Source: CAYREX01 sp964423505 (GTDB lineage: Bacteria > Fermentibacterota > Fermentibacteria > Fermentibacterales > JCC-6). From it: a stretch of DNA of 45,922 bases. Of the stretch, positions 21,258-29,192 are shown one piece after another. A program made the translations under genes and the position numbers. The notes under the pieces are model-generated. The model was not told the DNA's origin, did not search any database, and saw only the letters and a list, made by a program, of their open reading frames with translations. Numbering within the stretch: position 1 is the first letter of the stretch; each line of letters begins with the position of its first letter. The stretch spans positions 1 to 45,922 of the forward strand of contig CAYREX010000020.1 of assembly GCA_964423505.1 (NCBI GenBank), read 5' to 3'.

Positions 21258-21632
21258 CTAGAACCTCAGCCCGGCCTCGCGGGCCTTCTCCGCAAGGGCC
21301 CGGACCCTGCCGTGGTAGGGATGCCCACCCCTGTCGAAGATTACGTTCTCTATTCCCTTCTCCAGGGCCTTCCTGGCAAGCTCCTCGCCGAGCCTCGCCG
21401 CCCTGTCGGTCTTCGTCGCTCCGTCGCCGGGACCGCCGGCCTCCGCCTCGGGCAGCGCGGTGCTGCTCAGGGTGAGCAGCGTGGTGCCGCTGAGGTCGTC
21501 GACCAGGGTGGCGACCATGTGTCTGTTCGACCTCCGCACCGCGAGTCGCGGGCGGTCGGGGGTACCGAAGAGCCGCTTGCGTATGTGCATGTGCCTGCGG
21601 CGCAGTCGCGTCCTCTTTGTCGGTCTCGCCAC
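21258..21632 (-). CDS. rplR: 50S ribosomal protein L18
   Basis: 124 residues, start GTG 21632. RLFGTPDRPRLAVRRSNRHM and the C-terminal NVIFDRGGHPYHGRVRALAE are L18 signatures; between them about ten Gly/Ala/Asp residues (AEAGGPGDGATKTD) form a loop slightly longer than usual. L18 binds 5S rRNA with L5. Gene order rplF-rplR-rpsE is standard. Confidence 0.96.
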   Translation of the reverse strand: MARPTKRTRLRRRHMHIRKRLFGTPDRPRLAVRRSNRHMVATLVDDLSGTTLLTLSSTALPEAEAGGPGDGATKTDRAARLGEELARKALEKGIENVIFDRGGHPYHGRVRALAEKAREAGLRF

Positions 21633-21655
21633 TTCGTTTCCTCCTTCCCCCCGCG

Positions 21656-22201
21656 TCAGGTTATGGTCTTGACCGTCTTGCGCTTCACGTACTGGTCCGA
21701 GTAGCGGAAGCCTATGAGGTTGTAGGGCTCCACCGGCTTGAGCCTGTACAGCTCGGCGGCGAAGGCGCCGACCAGGTGCCTGTCGTTCCCCTTCACCTGC
21801 AGGGTGAAGGCGTTCTGTCCCGGTTGCACGGTTATCTCCAGGCCCTCCGGTATCCGGAACACGACCCTGTGGGAGAAACCGATCTGCATCTCCAGGATCC
21901 TGCCGGTCACCTCGGCCTGGTAGCCCTTGCCCTGGACCATCAGGGTCTTGGAGTGCCCCTCCGAGACGCCCTTCACGATGTTGGCTATGTGGGCCCTGGT
22001 GGTGCCGTGCATCTTCCTGTGGTCGCGGCTGTCGTCGGACCTGGACACGACGACCAGGCCCCCGTCTATCTCCACGGCGATGCCCTCGGGGAGGGTAACG
22101 CCCATCTCTCCCCTGGGTCCGGTGGCGACCACCCTCCCGCCATCGCGGGAGAGCTCGACGCCGTCCGGTATCCTCACCGGGAGCCTTCCTATCCTGGACA
22201 T
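21656..22201 (-). CDS. rplF: 50S ribosomal protein L6
   Basis: 181 residues. SRIGRLPVRIPDGVELSRDG at the start, GTTRAHIANIVKGVSEGHSK in the middle and EPYNLIGFRYSDQYVKRKTVK at the end (normally PE.YKGKGI.Y) define the two-domain L6. The C-terminal block is a divergent form of the usual PEPYKGKGIRY motif. L6 sits near the factor-binding region of the 50S subunit. Confidence 0.96.
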   Translation of the reverse strand: MSRIGRLPVRIPDGVELSRDGGRVVATGPRGEMGVTLPEGIAVEIDGGLVVVSRSDDSRDHRKMHGTTRAHIANIVKGVSEGHSKTLMVQGKGYQAEVTGRILEMQIGFSHRVVFRIPEGLEITVQPGQNAFTLQVKGNDRHLVGAFAAELYRLKPVEPYNLIGFRYSDQYVKRKTVKTIT

Positions 22202-22214
22202 GGTGCCTCCCGCC

Positions 22215-22610
22215 CTACCAGACGTGCAGCAGCACTTCGCCGCCGACGCGCTCTCGCCTTGCCTCGGTGTCCGTCAGGACGCCCTTCGGGGTGGTGAGCA
22301 CGGCGACTCCCCTGCCACCCATCACCCTGGGTATCTCGTCCGCCCCGGCGTAGACCCTGCAGCCCGGCTTGGATATCCTCTTGATCCCCACGATGAGGGG
22401 CTGGTTCTGCCTGTACGCCAGGTAGATCCGGAGCACTCCCTGCTTGCCGTCCTCCATCTTCCGGAAGCCGCGGATGAAACCCCTGTCGTAGAGGGTCCTC
22501 GCTATGGCCGCCTTCAGGTTCGAGGCCGGGACGTCCACCATCTTGTGCTCGGCCTTCGAGGCGTTCCTGATCCGGGTGAGCATGTCGGCGATGGGATCTG
22601 TCATCGACAT
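22215..22610 (-). CDS. rpsH: 30S ribosomal protein S8
   Basis: 131 residues. MTDPIADMLTRIRNASKAEH and the C-terminal DEIPRVMGGRGVAVLTTPKG (usual IP.V..GLGI.I.ST..G) identify S8, which binds helix 21 of 16S rRNA and in enterobacteria represses the spc operon. The first two residues (MS) give an alternative start two codons later. Confidence 0.97.
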   Translation of the reverse strand: MSMTDPIADMLTRIRNASKAEHKMVDVPASNLKAAIARTLYDRGFIRGFRKMEDGKQGVLRIYLAYRQNQPLIVGIKRISKPGCRVYAGADEIPRVMGGRGVAVLTTPKGVLTDTEARRERVGGEVLLHVW

Positions 22611-22622
22611 ATCTGCGCCTCC

Positions 22623-22808
22623 CTACCAGCTCGCCTTGCGCACGCCCGGGAGCAGGCCCCTGTTGGCCATGTCCCTGAAGCATATGCGACAGATGCCGAA
22701 CTTCCGTATGTAGCCCCTCGGCCTCCCGCAGAGTGAGCACCTGTTGTAGCGCCTGACCTTGTACTTGGGCTTCCTCTTCTGCTTCTCTATCAGAGCCTTC
22801 CTCGCCAT
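22623..22808 (-). CDS. rpsN: 30S ribosomal protein S14, zinc type
   Basis: 61 residues (short type Z form). Zinc ligands CSLCGRPRGYIRKFGICRIC are present, then FRDMANRGLLPGVRKASW, the conserved end. The start shares one base with the stop of rplE. All zinc-capable ribosomal proteins in this window (S14, L33, L36, L24 tail) are in their Cys-containing forms. Confidence 0.97.
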   Translation of the reverse strand: MARKALIEKQKRKPKYKVRRYNRCSLCGRPRGYIRKFGICRICFRDMANRGLLPGVRKASW

Positions 22809-23377
22809 TATCCTTCACCCCGCTGTATCCCGCGGAAGGGCATCCCGAGGAGCGCGAGCAGCTCAAGGCCTTCCTCGTCGGTCCCGGCCGACGTCACGAT
22901 CGTGATGTTCATGCCGCGGAAACGGTCTATCTTGTCCACGTCTATCTCGGGGAATATCGCCTGCTCCTCCACGCCGAAGTTGTAGTTCCCCCGGCCGTCG
23001 AAACCCCTGGGGGAGAGCCCCCTGAAATCCCTCACCTGTGGGATGGAGAAGCCTATCAGCCTGTCCAGGAACTCCCACATCCTGTCGCGCCTGAGCGTGA
23101 CGAAGACGCCTATGGGCATGCCCTGGCGGAGCCTGAAGCCGGCCACCGACTTGCGGGCCCTGGACACCACCGGCGCCTGGCCGGTGATGGTCGCGAGCTG
23201 CTCCGAGGCGGCCTTGAGGTTGTTGGCGTTGTCTATGGCCTCCTTGCCCAGGCCCATGTTGACGGTGACCTTCACCACGCCCGGTATCTGGTGCAAGTTG
23301 TCGTACTGGAAGCGCTCCATCAGCCTGTCGCGAACCTCGCCGGCGTAGAGCTCCTGCATCCTGGGAATCTCCCTCAT
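22808..23377 (-). CDS. rplE: 50S ribosomal protein L5
   Basis: 189 residues. FQYDNLHQIPGVVKVTVNMG, ITGQAPVVSRARKSVAGFRL and FRGLSPRGFDGRGNYNFGVE are conserved L5 blocks. L5 binds 5S rRNA and bridges to S13 in the 30S head. Normal place between rplX and rpsN. Confidence 0.97.
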   Translation of the reverse strand: MREIPRMQELYAGEVRDRLMERFQYDNLHQIPGVVKVTVNMGLGKEAIDNANNLKAASEQLATITGQAPVVSRARKSVAGFRLRQGMPIGVFVTLRRDRMWEFLDRLIGFSIPQVRDFRGLSPRGFDGRGNYNFGVEEQAIFPEIDVDKIDRFRGMNITIVTSAGTDEEGLELLALLGMPFRGIQRGEG

Positions 23378-23387
23378 CGCCGGCCTC

Positions 23388-23702
23388 CTATCCGGTTATG
23401 CTCTCGCCGCAGGCCCTGCAGTGCCTGACGAGGCGGCCTTCGTCGTCGCGCTCGCGACGGATGCCTGCAGCCTCGCCGCAGCCGGGGCATACCACGCGGA
23501 GGTTGGAGACGTGCACCGGCGCCTCCTTCTCCACGATGCCGCCCTGCTGGTTGCGGCTGGAGGGCCTCGTGTGCCTCTTGATGAGGTTGACGCCCTCGAC
23601 TATAGCCCTCTCGGAGCCGTGGAAGACCTTCAGGACCTTTCCCGTGGCCCCCCTGTACTCCCCTGAGAGGACCTTCACCCTGTCACCCTTCCTCAGATGC
23701 AT
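23388..23702 (-). CDS. rplX: 50S ribosomal protein L24 with zinc-ribbon-like tail
   Basis: 104 residues from ATG 23702, which overlaps the rplN stop (ATGA). The KOW domain is HLRKGDRVKVLSGEYRGATG, followed by NLIKRHTRPSSRNQQGGIVE. The tail carries two Cys pairs (VVCPGCGEAAG and RHCRACGESI), a form found in many bacteria and likely to bind zinc. L24 starts 50S assembly. A longer open frame upstream is only the shadow of rplN. Confidence 0.96.
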   Translation of the reverse strand: MHLRKGDRVKVLSGEYRGATGKVLKVFHGSERAIVEGVNLIKRHTRPSSRNQQGGIVEKEAPVHVSNLRVVCPGCGEAAGIRRERDDEGRLVRHCRACGESITG

Positions 23703-24067
23703 CAGATCACCTCCGAGGCCAGCGTGACTATCCTCATGAAGTGCTCGCGGAGCTCCCGTCCCACCGGCCCGAATATCCTGGTGGCGACCGGCTGGTACTG
23801 CTCGTCCAGTATCACCGCGGCGTTGTCGCCGAACCTCACGGACGTGCCGTCCGGGCGGTTCAGCTCCTTCCTGGTCCTGACGACCACGGCCCGCCTCACC
23901 TCGCTGGCCTTCACCGCTCCGTCGGGGAGGGCGTCCTTGACCGTCACCACGATGACGTCCCCGATGGAGGCGTACCTGCGCCTGGTGCCGCCGAGGACCT
24001 TGATGCACTGGACGACGCGGGCGCCGGAGTTGTCCGCGACGGTCAGCCTGGTCTCCTGCTGGATCAT
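23702..24067 (-). CDS. rplN: 50S ribosomal protein L14
   Basis: 121 residues. MIQQETRLTVADNSGARVVQ, VVVTVKDALPDGAVKASEV and the end TRIFGPVGRELREHFMRIVT are typical L14. It lies at the subunit interface. Overlaps rplX by 4 bp. Confidence 0.97.
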   Translation of the reverse strand: MIQQETRLTVADNSGARVVQCIKVLGGTRRRYASIGDVIVVTVKDALPDGAVKASEVRRAVVVRTRKELNRPDGTSVRFGDNAAVILDEQYQPVATRIFGPVGRELREHFMRIVTLASEVI

Positions 24068-24077
24068 CGCAGCCCTC

Positions 24078-24341
24078 CTATCGAGCCCGCTCCACGATCT
24101 CGAGGAGGCGCCAGCGCTTGAGCTTCGACATCGGGCGGGTCTCCGCGATGGTCACGATGTCGCCCGGGTTCAGCTGGTTCTCCTCGTCGTGGACGTAGTA
24201 CTTGCTGGTGGTACGGAACCTCTTCCTGTACACCGGGTGCGCCTTGATGGTCTTGACCTCCACGACGGCGGTCCTGTCCATCGAGCTGGAGACCACTGTC
24301 CCCCTCAGCACCCTTCTCCCTCTGGTTCTCGTCTCGGCCAT
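24078..24341 (-). CDS. rpsQ: 30S ribosomal protein S17
   Basis: 87 residues. RVLRGTVVSSSMDRTAVVEV, KTIKAHPVYRKRFRTTSKYY and NPGDIVTIAETRPMSKLKRW are the OB-fold blocks of S17, a primary 16S rRNA binder. Gap of 2 bp from rpmC. Confidence 0.97.
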   Translation of the reverse strand: MAETRTRGRRVLRGTVVSSSMDRTAVVEVKTIKAHPVYRKRFRTTSKYYVHDEENQLNPGDIVTIAETRPMSKLKRWRLLEIVERAR

Positions 24342-24343
24342 AG

Positions 24344-24562
24344 CTACCTGCCTTCTCCGGGCCCGGGCGCCAGCCCGAGCTCCCGCTCCCTGAGGACCGT
24401 GAGCGCCCTCGCCAGCTCGCGGCGGGCCTGCCTGGTCCTGAGCGGGTTGTCCAGCTCGTTGGTGGCGCCGCGGAACCGGAGGTTGAAGAGCTCCTGCCTG
24501 AGCTCGCGCACGTGCTCGGACAGCTCCTCCGGGGTCATCCCTCTTAGATCGTGGGGCTTCAT
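24344..24562 (-). CDS. rpmC: 50S ribosomal protein L29
   Basis: 72 residues of two helices: LRGMTPEELSEHVRELRQEL, FNLRFRGATNELDNPLRTRQ and an extra charged tail (LGLAPGPGEGR). L29 lies at the tunnel exit and takes part in binding trigger factor and SRP. It overlaps rplP by 4 bp. Confidence 0.96.
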   Translation of the reverse strand: MKPHDLRGMTPEELSEHVRELRQELFNLRFRGATNELDNPLRTRQARRELARALTVLRERELGLAPGPGEGR

Positions 24563-24981
24563 TCCAGCTCCTCCCTGTCCCTTACTACGAACCTGGAGGA
24601 GATGGGGAGCTTGTAGCCCGCGAGCTTCAGGGCGTTCCTGGCGAGGTCGATGGATACTCCCTCGACCTCGAACATCACCCTGCCGGGCTTCACCACGGCG
24701 ACCCAGTGGTCTACCGCGCCCTTGCCCTTTCCCATCCTCGTCTCGGCCGGGGTGCTGGTCACCGGCTTGTCCGGGAACACCCTTATCCAGACCTTGCCGC
24801 CCCTCTTGATCCTCCTGGTCAGGGCGACCCTGGCGGCCTCTATCTGGGAGCTGGTTATCCAGCCGGGGCTGGTGGCCTGCAGGCCGTACTCACCGAAAGC
24901 GACCGTCCCGCCGCCCTTGGTCCTGCCCCGCATGCGCCCCCTGTGCTGCTTCCTGTACTTCGTCCTCTTGGGCATCAGCAT
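24559..24981 (-). CDS. rplP: 50S ribosomal protein L16
   Basis: 140 residues. PKRTKYRKQHRGRMRGRTKG, GGKVWIRVFPDKPVTSTPAE and TRMGKGKGAVDHWVAVVKPG are L16 signatures. Either ATG 24981 (preceded by AGGTGAT) or ATG 24975 (giving the familiar MPKRTKY) could be the start. L16 shapes the A-site region of the 50S subunit. Confidence 0.96.
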   Translation of the reverse strand: MLMPKRTKYRKQHRGRMRGRTKGGGTVAFGEYGLQATSPGWITSSQIEAARVALTRRIKRGGKVWIRVFPDKPVTSTPAETRMGKGKGAVDHWVAVVKPGRVMFEVEGVSIDLARNALKLAGYKLPISSRFVVRDREELE

Positions 24982-24987
24982 GGGGGA

Positions 24988-25650
24988 TCACCTGCCTTCC
25001 ACGGTGCCCGATATGGGCGGCTCGTGTACCTCGCCGTGGTAGACCCACACCTTCACACCGATGGTGCCGTAGGTGGTCTTGGACACGTCCCGGGCGAAGT
25101 CTATGTCCGCCCTCAGCGTGTGCAGCGGTACCCTGCCCTCGTGGTAGGTGTTGACCCTGGACATCTCGGCGCCGCCGAGCCTGCCGGCGCAGCAGACCTT
25201 GATGCCCTCGACTCCGTCGTTGATGGCGTCGCGGATCGCCATCCGCATGGCCCTCCTCACGGAGACACGGCCCTCTATCTGCCTCGCTATCCTGTCGGCT
25301 ATCAGGTTGGCGTCGCACCTGTCCTTGCGGACCTCCTGGACCTTCGTGCTGACCGCCTTCTTGCCGACCAGGACCTTGAGCTCGTTGGTTATCCGGTCGA
25401 TGTTGCTGCCCTTGCTGCCGATCACCTGGCCCGGCCTAGCCGTCCAGATGACGACCTCGACCTCCTGGGGCTTCCTGAGGATCTCGATCCTCGACACCCT
25501 GGCGTTCTCCAGCCTGGAGCCCAGGTAGCGTCGTATCTCCTCGTCCTCCTTCAAGTACTCGATGTACTTGGCGCCCCTGGCGAACCAGGTCGAGTCCCAT
25601 CCGCGGCTGATGCCGAGCCGGAGACCGACAGGATTGGTTTTCTGACCCAT
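24988..25650 (-). CDS. rpsC: 30S ribosomal protein S3
   Basis: 220 residues. MGQKTNPVGLRLGISRGWDS at the start, the KH domain around VIGSKGSNIDRITNELKVLV, and the C-terminal block GRLGGAEMSRVNTYHEGRVP followed by ADIDFARDVSKTTYGTIGVK. S3 lies on the solvent side of the 30S head and has helicase activity at the mRNA entry. The stop of rpsC is followed by rplP after 6 bp. Confidence 0.97.
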   Translation of the reverse strand: MGQKTNPVGLRLGISRGWDSTWFARGAKYIEYLKEDEEIRRYLGSRLENARVSRIEILRKPQEVEVVIWTARPGQVIGSKGSNIDRITNELKVLVGKKAVSTKVQEVRKDRCDANLIADRIARQIEGRVSVRRAMRMAIRDAINDGVEGIKVCCAGRLGGAEMSRVNTYHEGRVPLHTLRADIDFARDVSKTTYGTIGVKVWVYHGEVHEPPISGTVEGR

Positions 25651-25651
25651 T

Positions 25652-26026
25652 CTATCCCTTCCGTCCCTGCCCGGTTGCCTCGTCCTCCGGCGTCAGGACC
25701 TTCACCGTGATGTGGCTCGTCCTGTGCCTTATCCTCGTGGCCCTCCCCCTGGCGCGCGGTCTCCAGCGCATCATGGTGGGCCCCTCGTCCACTATCACGC
25801 TGGACACCAGCAGCTCGTCGACGTCGAGCCTGGTCCCCTCGGACCTGTCTATGGCGTTGGCCACGGCCGAGTCCAGCGTCTTCTCCAGTATCCTCGAGGC
25901 GCTCTTCGGCACGGTCATCAGTATCGAGAGAGCCTGGTCGACTGTCTTCCCCCTGATGAGCTCCGCCACCTGCCTCGCCTTGCGAGGGGGGACCTTGGCG
26001 AACCGAGCCCTGGCTACTGCCTCCAT
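25652..26026 (-). CDS. rplV: 50S ribosomal protein L22
   Basis: 124 residues. ARFAKVPPRKARQVAELIRG and the hairpin/tail region VDEGPTMMRWRPRARGRATR are characteristic of L22, whose loop lines the exit tunnel. The C-terminal tail (VLTPEDEATGQGRKG) is short and acidic/polar. Starts 9 bp after rpsS. Confidence 0.97.
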   Translation of the reverse strand: MEAVARARFAKVPPRKARQVAELIRGKTVDQALSILMTVPKSASRILEKTLDSAVANAIDRSEGTRLDVDELLVSSVIVDEGPTMMRWRPRARGRATRIRHRTSHITVKVLTPEDEATGQGRKG

Positions 26027-26035
26027 GTCCCCTCC

Positions 26036-26311
26036 CTACTTCTTCTTGCCGCCGGTCACGCGGTGGCCTCGGAATGTGCGGGTGGGGGCGAACTCCCCCA
26101 GCTTGTGCCCCACCATGTTCTCCACCACGTATACCGGGACGAACTTGCGGCCGTTGTAGACGGCGAACGTATGACCGACGAACTCGGGCGGTATGGTGGA
26201 CCTGCGGGCCCACGTCCTTACGACCTTCTTGTCGCCGGTACTCTCCATCTCCGTGACCCGCTCCATCAGCTTGGCGTCGACGAAGGGGCCCTTCTTGAGT
26301 GATCGGGCCAT
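26036..26311 (-). CDS. rpsS: 30S ribosomal protein S19
   Basis: 91 residues. ARSLKKGPFVDAKLMERV, TWARRSTIPPEFVGHTFAVY and GHKLGEFAPTRTFRGHRV are conserved S19 blocks. S19 binds 16S rRNA in the head with S13. The short gap of 3 bp from rplB is typical. Confidence 0.97.
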   Translation of the reverse strand: MARSLKKGPFVDAKLMERVTEMESTGDKKVVRTWARRSTIPPEFVGHTFAVYNGRKFVPVYVVENMVGHKLGEFAPTRTFRGHRVTGGKKK

Positions 26312-26314
26312 CTG

Positions 26315-27154
26315 CTACTTCCTCCTCTTCCCTGTCTGTCGGCGCCTTGTGATGAGCTTGTCCGACTGCTTCCTGCGCCTGGTCCGGAGACCCTTGGAGA
26401 GCTGGCCCCATGGTGAGCAGGGGTGTCTGCCGCCGCTGGACCTTCCCTCGCCGCCACCCATGGGGTGGTCGATGGGGTTCATGGCAACGCCCCTCACGCT
26501 GGGCCTCCTGCCCCTCCACCTGGCGCTGCCGGCCTTTCCGGCCACGACCAGGGAGTGCTCGGCGTTGCCGACCGTGCCGATCGTCGCCATGCAGCCGACC
26601 GGGACCATCCTGGTCTCCCTGGAGGGCATCCTGAGGGTGGCGTATCGCCCCTCCCGGGCCATGAGCTGCACGGAGGTCCCGGCGGAGCGGGCCAGCTGCC
26701 CGCCCTTGCCCGGCTTCAGCTCGACGTTGTGCACGGTGGAGCCCAGGGGTATCCTGGAGAGCGGGAGGTGGTTGCCCACCTCCGGAGGGGCGTCGGGCCC
26801 CGCCAGCACCTTCCGGCCCACCTGCAGACCCTCCGGCGCCAGGATGTACCTCTTGTCGCCGTCGGCGTAGACCACGAGGGCTATCCTCGCGGACCTGTTG
26901 GGGTCGTACTCGATGGTGGAGACCCTTCCGGGGACTCCGGGCTTGTCGCGCCTGAAGTCTATCCTCCGGTATCGCCTCTTGTGGCCGCCGCCCCTGCGCC
27001 TGACGGTTATCCTGCCGTGGGAGTTCCTCCCGGCGGAGCTCTTGATGGGCTCCATCAGCGACTTCTCGCCATGGTCCCTGGTCACCTCGTCGAAGCGGGG
27101 CGATACCTTGAACCTGGTGCCGGGGGTGTTCGGCTTCCATCTCTTCATGCTCAT
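26315..27154 (-). CDS. rplB: 50S ribosomal protein L2
   Basis: 279 residues. RRRGGGHKRRYRRIDFRRDK, IPLGSTVHNVELKPGKGGQL and the functional site VRGVAMNPIDHPMGGGEGRS, with the conserved His needed for peptidyl transferase support. L2 is required for subunit association and tRNA binding. Gene order rplW-rplB-rpsS is standard. Confidence 0.97.
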   Translation of the reverse strand: MSMKRWKPNTPGTRFKVSPRFDEVTRDHGEKSLMEPIKSSAGRNSHGRITVRRRGGGHKRRYRRIDFRRDKPGVPGRVSTIEYDPNRSARIALVVYADGDKRYILAPEGLQVGRKVLAGPDAPPEVGNHLPLSRIPLGSTVHNVELKPGKGGQLARSAGTSVQLMAREGRYATLRMPSRETRMVPVGCMATIGTVGNAEHSLVVAGKAGSARWRGRRPSVRGVAMNPIDHPMGGGEGRSSGGRHPCSPWGQLSKGLRTRRRKQSDKLITRRRQTGKRRK

Positions 27155-27155
27155 G

Positions 27156-27443
27156 TCACACCCCCTCGAAGAAGTCGACTGTATCGCCCGGAGCGAGCGT
27201 GACCACGGCCTTCTTCCACGAAGCCCTCCGGCCCACGTTCCTCCCGAGCCTCTTCAGCTTTCCGCGCATTCGCATGGTCCTGACGTTCACTACGCGGACG
27301 TCGAAGACCTCCTCGACCGCCCTGGCTATCTGGCCCTTCGTGGCGTCGGGCAGGACCCTGAATGCGTACTGGTTGCCGGCCTCGCGGAGAATCGTGCTCT
27401 TCTCCGTCACCAGCGGCCTCACTATTATCTGCCTCGCGTCCAT
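27156..27443 (-). CDS. rplW: 50S ribosomal protein L23
   Basis: 95 residues. IIVRPLVTEKSTILREAGNQ, YAFRVLPDATKGQIARAVEE and VFDVRVVNVRTMRMRGKLKR define L23, the docking site for trigger factor and SRP at the tunnel exit. Its start overlaps the rplD stop by 1 bp. Confidence 0.97.
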   Translation of the reverse strand: MDARQIIVRPLVTEKSTILREAGNQYAFRVLPDATKGQIARAVEEVFDVRVVNVRTMRMRGKLKRLGRNVGRRASWKKAVVTLAPGDTVDFFEGV

Positions 27444-28063
27444 CAGATGAGCCTCTCCTTCAGGAGGTCCACCGCCCGCTCGTCCAGCAGGACGACCTCC
27501 GAGTTGACCAGGTCGCTCACCGAAACGCTCGCGGCATCGGTCACGAGCAGACCCCTTATGTTCCTGGAGGCCCGCTTCACGAGGTCGTCGCCGACGGTGA
27601 GGAGAACCGTCTTCCTCCCCTCGCAGTCGTTTCCGACCAGCATCTCCGCCATCTCCCGGGTCCGGCCGCTGGAGCCGAGGTCCCTGATGACCCGGAGGTT
27701 CCCCTCGGCCAGCCTCTCGGAGAGGATCCCGGCCAGCGCCTTCCTGCGGACCCTCCTGTTCAGCTTCTTCACGTACCTCTTGGGCTTCGGCCCGAAGGTC
27801 ACTCCGCCGCCCCGCCAGATGGGGGAGGAGCGGGAGCCGGCCCTGGCATTGCCGGTGCCCTTCTGCCTCCAGGGCTTCCTCCTGGAGGCGCGGACCTCGG
27901 AGCGTCCCAGCGTGGAGGCGGTGCCCCTGCGACTGTTGTTGGACTCGGTCCTGACGACCTCCCAGAGGATGTGGGTGGATATGCTCATGCCGAAGAGCTC
28001 CTCCGGCAGGTCGGTGCTGCCGACCTCGTCGCCGGTCATGGTGTAGACCCTCGCCTCGGCCAT
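27443..28063 (-). CDS. rplD: 50S ribosomal protein L4
   Basis: 206 residues from ATG 28063; the frame open upstream lies inside rplC and is not used. Conserved blocks are KPWRQKGTGNARAGSRSSPI, WRGGGVTFGPKPKRYVKKLN and the C-terminal VSVSDLVNSEVVLLDERAVD. L4 reaches into the exit tunnel; in enterobacteria it also represses the S10 operon. Starts 2 bp after rplC. Confidence 0.97.
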   Translation of the reverse strand: MAEARVYTMTGDEVGSTDLPEELFGMSISTHILWEVVRTESNNSRRGTASTLGRSEVRASRRKPWRQKGTGNARAGSRSSPIWRGGGVTFGPKPKRYVKKLNRRVRRKALAGILSERLAEGNLRVIRDLGSSGRTREMAEMLVGNDCEGRKTVLLTVGDDLVKRASRNIRGLLVTDAASVSVSDLVNSEVVLLDERAVDLLKERLI

Positions 28064-28065
28064 GG

Positions 28066-28698
28066 CTATCTCCTCCCGGGACGGCGCTGCTTGCGCACCA
28101 TGAGGTAGCCGTTCCTGGACCCGGGGACCGCGCCCTTGACGACCAGGAGGTTGCGCTCCGGGTCTACCCGGACTATCTCGAGGTTCTTCACCGTCACGCG
28201 CCTGTTGCCGTGCTGCCCCGGCATCTTCTTGTTCTTCCAGACCCTCGAGGGGGTTGCGCACTGGCCGATGGAGCCGGGCGCCCTCCTGGTCTTGGTGCCG
28301 TGGGTCATGTCCCCGCCGGAGAATCCGTGCCTCTTGACCACTCCCTGGAAGCCCTTGCCCTTGCTCGTGCCGGTGACGTCCACACGCTCTCCCGGGACGA
28401 ACATCTCCACCGTGAGGAACGCGCCGGCCTCGGCGCCCTCCTCCGGCATGGGCACCTCCACCAGCCGGGCCATGGGCGGGGCGCCGGCCTTCTCGAGGTG
28501 GCCACGCAGCGGCTTGGTGAGCCTCTGCTCCTTCTTGGGCATGTAGCCTATCTGGGCAGCCTCGTAGCCGTCGGACTCCTCGGTCTTGACCTGCGTGACC
28601 GGGCAGGGCTCGGCCTCCAGGACGGTGACCGGCACCGATTTGCCGTCCTCCCTGAAGACGCGGGTCATCCCAATCTTACGAGCCATGATACCGCTCAT
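28066..28698 (-). CDS. rplC: 50S ribosomal protein L3
   Basis: 210 residues. MARKIGMTRVFREDGKSVPV, VDVTGTSKGKGFQGVVKRHG and GSIGQCATPSRVWKNKKMPG then QHGNRRVTVKNLEIVRVD are L3 signatures. MSGIMARKIGMT aligns with MAGLIGKKIGMT, supporting ATG 28698. A structured 160-bp spacer separates it from rpsJ, the widest gap in the S10 operon. Confidence 0.97.
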   Translation of the reverse strand: MSGIMARKIGMTRVFREDGKSVPVTVLEAEPCPVTQVKTEESDGYEAAQIGYMPKKEQRLTKPLRGHLEKAGAPPMARLVEVPMPEEGAEAGAFLTVEMFVPGERVDVTGTSKGKGFQGVVKRHGFSGGDMTHGTKTRRAPGSIGQCATPSRVWKNKKMPGQHGNRRVTVKNLEIVRVDPERNLLVVKGAVPGSRNGYLMVRKQRRPGRR

Positions 28699-28858
28699 AG
28701 ATCACTCTCCGTCGCTGAAGTCCCCTGTCGCGGCGGGGGGACGAGCGTTTCTTTCCTCTCGGCTCCCACCGGACCTACCGCCTTTGCCGGTGGTTCGCCA
28801 CATCTCTTAGCCCGGCACGCCGGGCCAGTCAGAGCTTCAGCACCAGGTTCGGGTTCTG
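28699..28858 (-). promoter_or_regulatory. Structured spacer between rpsJ and rplC
   Basis: 160 bp without coding potential in a cluster whose other spacers are mostly under 20 bp. On the minus strand a GCCCGGC/GCCGGGC hairpin (28810-28825) is followed by a larger hairpin with the 7-bp stem CCACCGG/CCGGTGG (28766-28772 with 28787-28793) and an inner pairing of its loop. It may be an attenuator, a processing site or a ribosomal-protein binding site controlling rplC and downstream genes. Confidence 0.4.
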
Positions 28859-29170
28859 TCAGACCTCGTTCATCTCGACGTCCACCCCGGCGGGGACGTC
28901 GGCGGACCTGAGGGCTGCCGCCGTCTCCTCGTTGGGCTCGCGTATCTCTATGAGCCTGGAGTGGACCTTCATCTCGAACTGCTCTCGCGATTTCTTGTCG
29001 ACGTGCGGACCCCTCAGTACAGTGACCACGGACCGCTTCGTCGGGAGCGGGATGGGACCGGCTATGGTAGCGCCGGTCTTGGCCACGCTCTTGACGATGG
29101 CCCTGGCGGACATGTCGAGGAGCCTGTGGTCGTAGGCCCTGAGCCTTATCCTGAGTAAATTGGCCTTCAA
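28859..29170 (-). CDS. rpsJ: 30S ribosomal protein S10 (NusE), TTG start
   Basis: 103 residues from TTG 29170, which has GGGAG seven to eight bases upstream and gives the normal S10 length; the first ATG lies inside the conserved core and would remove the essential first strand. RIRLRAYDHRLLDMSARAIV, VAKTGATIAGPIPLPTKRSV and HVDKKSREQFEMKVHSRLIE are S10 blocks. S10 also acts with NusB in antitermination. It opens the S10 operon directly after fusA (22 bp), with no second tuf. Confidence 0.95.
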   Translation of the reverse strand: MKANLLRIRLRAYDHRLLDMSARAIVKSVAKTGATIAGPIPLPTKRSVVTVLRGPHVDKKSREQFEMKVHSRLIEIREPNEETAAALRSADVPAGVDVEMNEV

Positions 29171-29192
29171 ATCCTGTTCTCCCGCTTCCGTT

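Noticed and set aside
25551..27140. 529-codon minus-strand frame across rplB, rpsS and rplV
   Set aside because: Out of frame with three unmistakable ribosomal protein genes; composition is Gln/Arg/Gly shadow coding.
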